The notes under the pieces were generated by a model that was not told the DNA's origin, ran no database searches, and saw only the letters and a program-made list of their open reading frames with translations. Below, in pieces: positions 23,261 through 33,339 of a stretch of DNA of 64,000 nt. A program made the translations under genes and the position numbers. Source of the stretch: Guillardia theta CCMP2712 (lineage: Eukaryota; Cryptophyceae; Pyrenomonadales; Geminigeraceae); contig NW_005434652.1 in NCBI RefSeq assembly GCF_000315625.1, positions 758,091 to 822,090 of the forward strand, given 5' to 3'. Within the stretch, counting starts at the first letter, position 1, and each line of letters opens with the position of its first letter.

Positions 23261-24045
23261 TTCAACTTCACTGAACGAATGTATCACGGGATCATTCCAG
23301 CCGAACTCTCCTCATTCACTAGCCCCGAGGATGCACATGGTTCAAGGATGAGACACGGAGTTAGGGAGTTCTGATTCTAGCAGTAAGTTTTCATATCTAG
23401 AAGTGATGTACTTCCATGTTCGCTCCTCCTCCTTCTCTCCTCTTCACTCGCCGCAGCGAACCGCTCGTGCTCTGCAGCATGGCAGTGGCCTCAACATTAT
23501 AAGAAACTATAATTATTTCAACCATTATATATATTTATGTATAATAGCCCCCGGGGCCCGGCGAGTTTTGCTCATTGGGTTTATTAGAGTTGGAGTTGAG
23601 TTTGAGTCAGCGTGAGTTGACCCTTCATGGCTGCCGGGCGCTTGATGATGAGGCTGGAGCAGTGGAGGAGAGGGAGAAGAAAAAGTGAGGGTGGAGGATA
23701 GGGGCAAGGATTTAGAAGATCAATTCTCAACTGAATTACGAGAGAGGATTGAGGAGCAGATCGCATGCGCCATGGGATCCACATTTCGATGTGAGCATAC
23801 GGAGGGTGGAAGCCGAGGATAGAGTGAGAGTTGGTTGCCAGCTGAGAAGAGAATGCCCTAGCGAAAATACAACCTTGGTCCTTTTGACAATGCACATGAA
23901 AAAAAGTGCAGCAAGACTATGTTATCAATCACCAAAACAAGCAACGATAGATGTACAGTCAACACAATCGTTTTCATGGTTGTTGATTGTCGAGAGTACA
24001 TCATGTAGGGCTCTTATTGTCTTTCTGATTTTTTTTGTTGGTAGA
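23261..24045. promoter_or_regulatory. Divergent intergenic region
   Basis: 785 bp between the large Cys-rich gene (-) and the small gene at 24046 (+). It must hold the promoter of the former. 23490-23560 is AT-rich with TATATATTTATGTATAAT. The frame of the small gene stays open upstream to 23749, so its true 5' end may lie within this stretch. Confidence 0.4.
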
Positions 24046-24441
24046 ATGTTGAGCTTCTTGCCGATTTATTCTCTTGGGTTGAGCACCTTTGCCGGGTACA
24101 ACACGGTAAGTGCAGTACCATCGTACAGAAATATTTCTCATGTTTCCCCTCATTTTTTTGGAACAGAAGGAGAACTCTCCCATGACCCCTGGCATGGGAT
24201 TGAACCGGGACAAAAACGGATATTACTATCCTGAATTTCAGCGTGTCAAACAGGGTGATTGGCGCTTTCAGAATTATGACATGGACACCAGCTATTTGGT
24301 TGTCCACAAGTCTCAATGTAGACCGGTCTGCTGACATACTCGACTCAGATCCCTGAGGTGAATGCCTATGAGTCTGATGGCGCATTCTCGGGCCCTGGTG
24401 CTAACCTGGACATTGCTATGATTGGTGACATACATCCTTAG
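24046..24441 (+). CDS. Small unknown protein, three exons
   Basis: I do not recognise this family. Exons 24046-24105, 24167-24298 and 24349-24441 close in phase and give 94 residues: a hydrophobic start (MLSFLPIYSLGLSTFAGYNT), then a polar, aromatic-rich part (MTPGMGLNRDKNGYYYPEFQ, GDWRFQNYDMDTSYL) and an acidic, glycine-rich end. Both introns have clean GTAAGT- or GTTGTC-type donors and pyrimidine-rich acceptors. The ATG sits right after a T-rich stretch ending GGTAG that could itself be an acceptor, so an upstream exon (a membrane or targeting segment; the frame is open to 23749) is possible. It may be an organelle-membrane subunit, but that is a guess. Confidence 0.5.
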
Positions 24442-24821
24442 TTGTCTGTCTTCGAATGACCTTTGGACGCAGCATAATCTACTTGAAGGCCGTGTACAAG
24501 GATCTGAAGAATTTTAATTTTTAGTATGTTGAAGTATCTTCCTGGGCAGGTTTCATCTGTGAGTAGATCAAAATGAAATTGTCACTTGATTCGGTGCAAG
24601 TTTCGCAATTCAGACTGTTATCGGATTGAGAACGATTGAATGCAGCATTTCATACTTCAAACTATCAGGTCTGGAAGCACAAGTCAGTTCTCATAGCGTT
24701 CCTGCAATTTCAAATCAAACAAATGCGCTCGTGAAAATGTGTACAAAGAGCGTTGGATTGCAATTCAGAACTTTCTACAAGAAACACATCGCCCTTCATT
24801 GAAAATACAGATTTAAACAGC
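24442..24821. other. Convergent intergenic region
   Basis: 380 bp between the small + gene and the - strand dehydrogenase. AT-rich, presumably two 3' untranslated regions. No ORF or RNA is convincing. Confidence 0.4.
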
Positions 24822-25941
24822 TTAGGCACTCTTGAAGGTACCGCAATCAATAACGTAGCGAACGAGGGAATCGTTCTTGCCCTCAAGTTTCATCAAAGCG
24901 TCCTTGATCTCAGAGGCACCGATGACCTTAACATCAGGGAAGATGTTCTTGGAGCAGCAGAAATCAATCATTTCCTGGGTGCGCTTCATGCCACCGATCA
25001 AGGATCCAGTGACACTCTGACGTCCAAAGAGAAGGGCAGATCCAGCAACAGAGAGAGGCTTGGCAGTGAGGCCAATCATGACGTGAGTTCCCTTTGTGGC
25101 AAGGAGGCTGATGTAAGGCATGACCTCGTGATCAGCGCTAACGGTGTCCAAGATGATGTCCAAAGACTTAGCCGCCTTGGCCATGGCATCCGCATCAGTG
25201 CTCAACAAGAAGTTGGTAGCACCCATAGACTTAGCTCCAGCCTCCTTGTTAGGGGAGGTGCTGATAGCGGTCACCTCGGCTCCCATAGCCTTGGCGATCT
25301 TGATGCCCATCATGCCAAGTCCTCCTAGGCCAACAATTCCGACCCTGGTGCCGGCTTTCACGCCGTGCTCGACGATAGGATCGTACATGGTGATACCAGC
25401 GCAGAGCAGGGGAGCAGCCTTATCAAGCTGGACATCCTTGGGCACCTTCACAGCAAAGTGCTGGAAACACAGTGTGAGATAGGAAGGAAACAAACAAAAA
25501 TGCACATACCTCGTTGACAACCATCTTGTCACTGTAACCTCCAGCAGTTGGCTTGCCTGCAGGTCCGCAACGGCCGTACTTAGAAACGCCACCGTACGTG
25601 AAGGTTGATCCAGTGTTGCAATACTGCTCCTCATGCTGCTTGCAGAACTTGCAATCCATGCAGGAATCCACCATGCATCCGACACCGATGTTGTCCCCCA
25701 CTTGGAACTTGGTAACCTTAGATCCTACGGCAGTCACAGTGCCGATCAGCTCGTGTCCAGGCACCATCGGGTACTGAGAGAAGCCCAGGTCGTTCTTGAT
25801 GAAGTGAACGTCGGTATGGCAAATACCGCAGTACTTGATGTCGAAGCTAACGTCCATGTCACCAGGAGCATAGCGATCAAACTTATGGGGCGCGAGGGAG
25901 CCGAGATCGGCAGACATAGCGGCATAACCGTTGACGGACAT
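24822..25941 (-). CDS. Zinc-dependent alcohol dehydrogenase, cinnamyl-alcohol type
   Basis: NADP-dependent medium-chain oxidoreductase interconverting aldehydes and alcohols; the natural substrate is unknown. Two exons, 25941-25510 and 25460-24822, close in phase for 356 residues, the normal family length. Catalytic zinc ligands are in CGICHTDVHF and GHELIG. The structural zinc cysteines are in CMVDSCMDCKFCKQHEEQYC. The Rossmann motif is GLGGLGMMGIKIAKAMGA, followed by STSPNKE, where the Ser-Thr pair suits NADP. No targeting leader is evident (start MSVNGYAAMSADLG), so it is probably cytosolic. The family (YahK/CAD/AdhC-like) is widespread in bacteria, plants and algae. Confidence 0.95.
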
Positions 25942-28005
25942 GGCAACAGAGGAGGGATGGGCGAGGCGTAGGCAGCCGGGTGTATATAAAGACCTAGGGG
26001 GGAGCACCCCTCCACCCCTGAGGGGTAAATGCTGGACCGGTTGTCTGTGATTATAGTCACCGTACCGGTCAAAGAAGGAAACAGGGATAGAGACAGTGAG
26101 GGTAGTCGAATTGCAGGATACTCTCTTGGTTGCGTGTACTCCAAGGTCACCAGTGCCCATGAGATCAGATCTCCACGAAGGTCTAGAACGAGCGCCACCA
26201 CGGTAGGGTGGGTGGTTTTGTGTAGGACCCTAGGGGTGATCCCGACACACTCAAAGGCTTTGTTGGAATGTGGAGGGGTGGTAGTCGTTGAAAGAGCAAA
26301 AAATATATGGGTGGTTTAGGGTCATGGGAAGGTGGAGCAAGGGGTTGGTTCATGGGGGATCAGATCTTCTATGTCCCTTTCCTTGTGAAAATAATGAGAG
26401 GTGAGGGCGGGAAGTATGGAGGGTCTTAAAACGGGTTGAACTCCCCCGTGGTGGGTGCTCGAATCTGTTTGTGTGAGTGGGTGGGGTAGTTTATCAAGCT
26501 TTCAGGACCCTGAATAAAAATACACTAATAGCGTGACGTGTGCCTGAAGTTCACTCACAAGATAGGGGGTGGGGTCAAAGTTCCACGGACATTCACAGAC
26601 CATCCGACTTCTGTGCCAGCCTGGCCAGGTGTCACAGGGAGAGGGTGGGGTGGTAGCCCTGCGCAACCAAGGATGCTTCCACCAGGGCACTGGCATTCTA
26701 GTCACGTGATCAAACAGCCGCGTGACACACACCCGGCGAGGGACGTGACACTGTTTGGCAAAGTTCTGCCCTTCCGGGCCCGCCGGGGGATACCGGACCT
26801 CGCTCGGAGCAAACTGCAAGCAGCACTGCAGCACAGCGGAAGATCCGAGGCCGGGCACCGTAATGCATATGCTCACGAGTCAGCATGTCCCGTCAGACCC
26901 GGGCCTTTCTTCCCATCATCCGGCGCCAGCACTGATGGCCTCTTACAGGATGATGCGTTGCGCTTTCTGTGGTGGCGTTGGCGGATCGCTCGGCGAACAA
27001 GGAAACGGCAGCGCTGGATGATGGTCTCACGGCCTCGCAAGACGTCTCACAGTGAGGTGATCCGACTTGCCAAGTTGTAAACGCATCCGGTCCAGGATCT
27101 TTCCGAAGTTCGCCGTGTCAGCTCCGAAGCCTCCCTGTCCTTCCGAGCGGTGCTATCATCGCAGGTGCGTTGAACGGTTCCCGGAGTCCGGTACTGACTC
27201 TGTGATGATGCGTCACCCGAGTCTCATTCCTTCGGTCCTGCGCGCAGTTAAGTGAAGGTATCACGGTTAATCGCTGTCTTTTCTCTTCTCGCCGTTTGGC
27301 CTGTCGCACGACACTGACAGTGTCAGGGTGCAAGCCTGCGGCCCCCTCTGGAATTGGTGCATTCCATGGCATTTACTAATGCCCAATTATAAATTAATAT
27401 CCTTTTAACAAACACTTGTACCTGTTAATTTGATCATAAGCATACAGTTTTTAGTCAATTTTGTACCAGAATGATTTGTACCACTCAGTACTCTTTTATA
27501 TTTGTTTTAAGCATTTGAGTTCCGGCTTACACGCCTCTTGGCTGCTCTCTACCCTGTGTACCGGTATGTTTGTCTGATATGGAGGGGGTAGGGCTATTCG
27601 TATATTTCGATACACGCTCATGAAATCTTATTAGTGTCAGCCATTGACGAGTGTAGTAAATCTAGCCAATAAGTATTTTTGTTTTCAAATCAAGGAGTCG
27701 TATGCCAGCTAGCAACGGCAATCTTTTTTTTCTACACCGGTTGTTTTATATAGATACCTACCCCATGTCTATAGGGTGCCACCGAAACACAGGTCCCCTT
27801 GCCCCCGATCAAAGAGCAAATAAAAATTCATTAAAAATCCTGAGATCTCCATTGCAAGTATCCCTCCCCTCCTCCTTCCTGCTCTTCTCCCTCCCTCCCT
27901 CCCCCCTGCTCCCCTCCCTTCCTCCCTGCTCCCTCCCTCCCCCCTGCTCCCCTCCCTCCCCGTTGCTTCCGTTTCCCTTGCGCTCCAGTTATAGACACCA
28001 AACAA
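25942..28005. promoter_or_regulatory. 2-kb divergent intergenic region
   Basis: Holds the promoter of the dehydrogenase (-) and of the unknown gene at 28006 (+). From 26000 to 26480 the + strand has many G-rich blocks (GGTAGGGTGGGTGG at 26205, GGAGGGGTGGTAGTC at 26270), C-rich on the dehydrogenase coding strand. 26620-27370 is GC-richer, with a GGGCCCGCCGGGGG island near 26777. 27375-27700 is AT-rich. No gene is recognised; the ORF at 26538 has no family features. Confidence 0.45.
27861..27965. repeat. Polypyrimidine CTCC tract
   Basis: About 100 bp of almost pure CT on the + strand, with two copies of a CCCTCCCCCCTGCTCCCCTCC unit. It ends 40 bp before the ATG of the gene at 28006, so it may be a 5' untranslated or core-promoter element. 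Confidence 0.75.
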
Positions 28006-28635
28006 ATGAATCTTCACCGTCGTGTATCAGCAACAAATGGAATTCAGAGAAGGCGAAGGCAGGAAGATTGCGATACATTCTTGGAGCAGGAAGAGACTTG
28101 TGATGAGTCAAAGACACCTGAAGATTTGAAGCTTCGAATGATCCTGCATACGTCAGTTGATGATCGAGACTTGCGCAGGATGTACTGGAAAAAGCCAGGC
28201 AGTAATTTGAATATTATGCTTGAGCCTGGCACAGGGGTTCAATATCAGTGTGAAGATCACAGGGGCGTTGAAGTGAATCGACTGGGGATGATCAAATCGC
28301 TGCACTCAGATGCACAGGTTGTCGAAGTGTACATCATGTACAATGGAGTCCTCTTGGAACATGTAGACGAAACCATTATAACTAATCGAGTGCCCTGTGT
28401 GGCCCTGAAAAGAATTTTGAACAAAGTTGGAAACCGTGATTGTTATCAATCAATTTACAAGGATACGGATGAAATAAATGTCTCCATGCTTCTCTTCCCC
28501 ACAACTGATAAAAACATTACATTCGCAGGAATGATATTCAATGGAGACTCTACCTTATGTCTTAGCTCGCTGGTTCCGATACTGAGAAGTCCTGAGGGAA
28601 GTTCATTCACATCCGGCATTCATGGCGTTGAATAG
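28006..28635 (+). CDS. Unknown intronless protein, 209 residues
   Basis: I do not recognise the family. It is a single exon from ATG (MNLHRRVSATNG) to TAG. The N-terminus is basic then acidic (RRRRQEDCDTFLEQEE). The middle has a beta-rich look (VVEVYIMYNGVLLEHVDETI) and the end is hydrophobic, with several Cys. No signal peptide or membrane span is evident. The absence of introns stands out beside its neighbours. Continuous, non-repetitive, natural composition and a good start favour a real gene. Confidence 0.6.
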   Translation: MNLHRRVSATNGIQRRRRQEDCDTFLEQEETCDESKTPEDLKLRMILHTSVDDRDLRRMYWKKPGSNLNIMLEPGTGVQYQCEDHRGVEVNRLGMIKSLHSDAQVVEVYIMYNGVLLEHVDETIITNRVPCVALKRILNKVGNRDCYQSIYKDTDEINVSMLLFPTTDKNITFAGMIFNGDSTLCLSSLVPILRSPEGSSFTSGIHGVE

Positions 28636-30027
28636 TTCATCGATCTTACACTTGCGATCTATTTGCAATCAAGTTGCCTACACGACTGACATGCCTTATG
28701 CTTATGTGCTTGGTTGACACAGAGAGGAGGAAGTATGGGTCTTGTAGAATGCCAATCAAAACAACAATCAATTGCCTAATCAGAGAGATCCTTTACGAGA
28801 AACAATCTTGACACCAAACAACTCTACAGTCAGAGATGTGCTCGAAGCTCAATCATACGAAAGAGGGTTGTGGATGCTTGATCACCAAAAACGAGCAATT
28901 CTCCATCTTGCAATGAGCATCAAATGGATTCGAAAACAGCCCTAGGCTCTGGAATCCATGGCGATGCTGATTCCTACAGCTTCCTTTGAAAAACAAGCTC
29001 GAGCTGTTTGAAACGTCGTCTTGCAGTATGCCGCAAAAAGTACAAACATTCACACATGATCCAACCTTGGATGGCCTGGAGCTTGAATACGATGAAAGAG
29101 CCATTGGCTGAGAGCCATCTGGGATTCAAACAAACGCCGCCTGCGCCGGCGGGTGCGGATGCAGCAATGGGGGAAGGGGGAGGGCAGGCAATTTGGTTGT
29201 ATATGCACCCCCCAGGCGTGTAAAAGCGTGTAAGGTCAAAAATAGTTTTAATGTTTGAAACCTTGTTGTTTGGAGGAAGCAAGAATACTTGTAAACCTAA
29301 AACTGCTCGACACGGTCCCCGATTCAAACATACTTTCAACCATTATCGAAGTTTCTGGTACAAATTTTCAGTGCGCCGACCATTCAAAAATCCTGGGCTG
29401 AAGTACCCCGCTCGAAAATGATCAAAAGCGAGCATTAGAAAATGCCATGGAATGACTCAGTGACCCGGTCAACCACGGTTGCGTTGATCCATCCGACTCA
29501 CCGTGGCACCCGGTCGCACTGTGTCCGATCGGGCCCCTGGGCCCGGCCGGCGGCCGCGGCCGGGCCGGGCCTCGACTGCCGCACTGAGTGCTGTCTCCCG
29601 CCGCCGGGCTCACCGAGTCGGACGCGAGGGCCCGGCCGGCCCGGGGCGGCCCGCCGCCGGGCGGCCCGGCCGAGAGACCGTATCGGAGCCCGGCCCGCCC
29701 GGCAACTTTTGGTGACCGGGGTGTAGTAGCTCGGCCCTGATTGCTGCCCTGCAGGCACGTGGATCTCTCGTACGTCTCCTCTTGCTTTCATGCTTTCATG
29801 CATCCGTCCCTGCCGCCGTTCCGCTCCGCCGCTTCCTCCTCATCCGCCCATCCATCCGCACGCTCATGCACTTCTACTCCCGCCCGTCTCCTTCTTGTCT
29901 GTTTTGTCTGCTCGATCCCGCTCGCGCGATGTTATGAACTTCGCTGCTGCGCATCAGGTTTCTGATGCTGAACGTTTTTTTCAGGTGGATGCGACACGAT
30001 TCCAGGGAGGTTCACCGATAGTTCATC
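28636..30027. promoter_or_regulatory. Intergenic region with GC-rich island upstream of BipA
   Basis: 28640-29450 has no supported gene. At 29515-29720 there is an extreme GC island built of GGCCCGGCC and GCCGCCGGG words, followed by a C/T-rich segment (29760-29900), which may carry the promoter and 5' untranslated region of the BipA gene. Confidence 0.45.
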
Positions 30028-32435
30028 ATGCAAAGATCGATGAACTTATGGAAATGTCCGTTCCTTCCGTCGCTGAAGAGAATGACAGGTGGATGCTCGC
30101 AGACCAGAGTAAGAGTCGATGCATCCCTGTCCATTCACAGGCAATCGCGATCCAGCTTTTTTCAGACTGATCTTCGCGCTCCGAGGACTCAGCTCTTCAG
30201 GAGCTTCTCCTCTGAAGCGAAAGTTAATGATAACCTTCGAAACATTGCAGTCATTGCGCACGTTGATCATGGAAAAACTACTCTCGTTGACAAGCTGATT
30301 CAGCAATGTGGTGGTAAGACAGAGAATGAGAGGTGCATGGATTCACTCGATCTGGAGAAGGAGCGCGGCATCACCATCATGGCCAAATGCACGAGCATGA
30401 TGTGGAAGGATAAGAAGCTGAACTTAGTCGACACTCCCGGCCACGCAGACTTTGGAGGAGAAGTGGAGCGAGTGATGTCGATGATTGATGGAGTGCTCCT
30501 CCTGGTTGATGCTGCTGAGGGCCCAATGGCACAAACCAAATTCGTGCTCGGAAAATCTCTTGCACGTGGATTGCGGCCAATCGTCGTAATCAATAAAGTC
30601 GACAAGGATAGCAGCAGGGTCAGGGAAGTAGAAAATGAAGTTTTTGATTTGTTCAGCTCGTTGGACGCAAGTGAGGACCAGCTGGACTTTCCGATCGTCT
30701 ATGCTTCTGGAAGAAGTGGCTGGGCAGATCTTGTACAAGATGGTCCAAGGCAAGATATGTCTGCTCTCCTAGATTTGATAGTCAGTCACGTTCCTCCACC
30801 GAAAGGGGATGTGACAGCTGCATTTTCCATGAGCGTGACCATGTTAAGCTCTGATACCTTTCTTGGAAGACTTCTGATTGGCCGGATACATTCAGGAGTC
30901 GCGAAAGTGAATGATCCTATCCATGCTTTGAACATGGCGGGTCAGAAGATCGAGCAAGGAAGAATCACAAAAATCTTGTACAGGGAGGGAGAACAAGGAA
31001 TTTTGCCCCTTGAAAGTGCGAGTGCTGGAGACATCATTCAGCTAGCAGGCTTGTCAAAGGCGTCAATCAGCGACACAATCTGCTCTGTAGAAGTAGAGAA
31101 GCCTCTGGAAACAATTGCCATCGATCCTCCAACTGTTTGCATGACCTTCAGTCCGAATGATTCTCCATTGGCCGGAAAAGATGGCAACAAATTGACTTCT
31201 CAACTTATCCTTGAGAGATTGCAAAAAGAAGCGGAAAACAATGTCAGTATTCAGGTTGGAACTCTGGTCCCCGGATGTGCACGAATGGTGTAACTGTTCT
31301 TGTTATTCGTAGGTCAAACGAAAGGAAGGTGCGGGGGAAAGTTTTGAAGTTTACGGAAGAGGAGAACTGCAGTTGGGAATTTTGTTGGAAAACATGAGAC
31401 GGGAGGGTTTTGAGTTGTCTGTTTCTCCTCCTCAGGTTATTTGTGTTACAAATGCCTCTTCTATTTCATACACTCATTCTTATGCAAAGGTTGTCTTCAA
31501 AGAAGAGAATGGCGTGAAATTGGAGCCAATTGAAGAAGTTGTCATTGAAGTTGATGATGAATTTGTTGGAAGTGTCGTCAACAAATTGACAGCCCGCAAA
31601 GGCGTGGTTTGTGGTATGCGATATTATATGCTCGTAAGTGGCATAACGTTATCCTCCCCAGAGATGAAAGAGAGCAATGAGAAGGGCCGGACTCGAATTC
31701 GAATGAATGTTCCTACCCGTGGCTTGCTGGGATACAGATCGATCTTTTTCACCGACACTAGGTCGGTTGTCCCTTGCCCCTTGATGGCTCTGAGCACTTT
31801 TCACAGAGGTACTGGGATTTTGACAAGAATTTATCTGGAGCATCAAAAATACCTCGGCAATATCGACAACATGAGGAAGGGCGTGCTCGTTTCCATGGCT
31901 ACAGGTGATTTGATATTAGGAATCTTCTCTGTTCTGAACTAGACCAGGCAAGACAACAGAGTATTCGCTCAAGGATTTAGAAGCTCGCGGAACATTGATT
32001 GTTGGTCCGCGTGTCGAAGTATATTGTGGAATGATATTTGGAGAACACTCGAAGGTCATTAGCTGCCTCGTTGTCCTCCATGTTCTGACAGCAGCTCCGA
32101 TGCCCCACAGGAAACTGATTTGGATGCAAATCCCACCAAGACCAAACACGTCTGTCGCATATTGAGATATTTGCTTCGCCAATGACATGGTGCAGGTGTC
32201 AAATGTGCGAACAACTGATGGCAAAGATGATCTCGTTCAGCTCAAAGCGCCTCGTAAATTCAACCTTGAGGAGTGTCTTTCGTATATCATGGAGGTGAGA
32301 TTTTTTCACCTGAAGGCCTAAGTACTCATCCCAACTCAGGACGAGGTGCTCGAAGTGACACCGAATGCCCTCCGGATGCGCAAGAAAGAGCTTGACCCAG
32401 GCAAACGGCAGAGGGCGTCAAAGAACAAGAAATGA
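30028..32435 (+). CDS. typA: BipA/TypA-type translational GTPase, probably mitochondrial
   Basis: Ribosome-binding GTPase of the EF-G/LepA superfamily, of bacterial type. Exons: 30028-31254, 31313-31901, 31948-32053, 32111-32149, 32196-32294, 32340-32435. GTPase motifs: G1 AHVDHGKTT, G2 ERGITI, G3 DTPGHADFGGEVERV, G4 NKVDKD. The BipA-specific middle and end are present: EGRGELQLGILLE-type YGRGELQLGILLENMRREGF, TRGLLGYRS, GEHSK. It ends EDEVLEVTPNALRMRKKELD, as in bacterial TypA. The N-terminal extension, RAPRTQLFRSFSSEA, looks like a mitochondrial presequence (Arg, Ser, RSFSS), not a plastid bipartite leader. The first part is uncertain: ATG at 30028 is in frame, but an intron may interrupt 30079-30170. 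Confidence 0.9.
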
Positions 32436-33339
32436 GGGGATGCACGCTCATTAGTAGTCACACTTGTTGTTCTTGCGAATACATTTTGGCTGGGATCTTT
32501 TTTCAAGATTTACTTTTGGGAAAGTTTTCTATAAATGCAAGTTAAAGAAAGTATTCTGTAAGACTTGGGATCTGGCAGCAGACGTACTTGGTAGATATTG
32601 TTTTGGTTTCTCTCTTTCAATGTTTATGTTTCTTCTCTGGACTGGTCCTGGAAGCAGGGAGATCATTGCTGACTGATCGCTTCATGTTTCGAGCATCTCT
32701 ATCTTTGAGCGCTGCACGAAATCGTAGAAGCAAAAAGTTTGTTTTGTCCGTCGTGATAATCTGGTCTGTGGGGGGGGACGTATCATGAGTTGCATAATAC
32801 GCCTGAGGGTTCTTGGTTCGATGCTTGCCTCTGTGCATCTTAGAAAACATTCCATTCGATGGAAGATCATCCAGAAGAGATCCCATGTCAGAGCACTTGT
32901 CCAATCTGACGTCCCAGCTCGGTTTCTATTCCAGTTGACAGTTGCAGCTCCTCGTTCCTCTAGCTTCCCCTTCAGTCAACCTCTTATCCTCTTACTTTCG
33001 CTTCTCCTGTCTGCTTCCTCCTCCTCTCCTACCTCTCTCCTTCAGCTCCTCTCCTTCACTCCTCGACTTTCTCCTGCCTTCTCCCCGTTCTCGACTCTTC
33101 TCACTTGTGTCGAGGTTGCTTCTCTTTACCACGGTACCCCTACCCACTCCTTCTCACCAACATCCTCACCAATTATGACCCCTACCCCCCCAATTACATG
33201 TCTCGTCCGATCATCACTCTCCCTCCCAGAGTTCCACTACCACCCCCTACCCCTTAGAAAGTGACGAGCACAAACCGTTGAATAACCGTTAAAAATTCTG
33301 GAAACGTAAGCAGGGGGATGAGGGTTTAGGAGGGGCGAA
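32436..33339. promoter_or_regulatory. Intergenic region upstream of the LRR/MMS22L-like gene
   Basis: 904 bp. Downstream of BipA it is T-rich. 32950-33120 is a CTCC-rich polypyrimidine stretch. 33135-33260 carries three C-rich blocks (CCCCTACCC, CCTACCCCCC, CCCCCTACCCC) shortly before the ATG at 33340. No gene is seen. Confidence 0.5.

Noticed and set aside
26538-27080. 180-residue + strand ORF upstream of the gene at 28006
   Set aside because: Composition is irregular, no motifs, no splice context, and it lies in a divergent promoter region.
29498-29803. Overlapping Pro/Arg/Gly-rich ORFs in the GC island
   Set aside because: All frames are open because of the extreme GC content; composition is that of the island and no motif is present.
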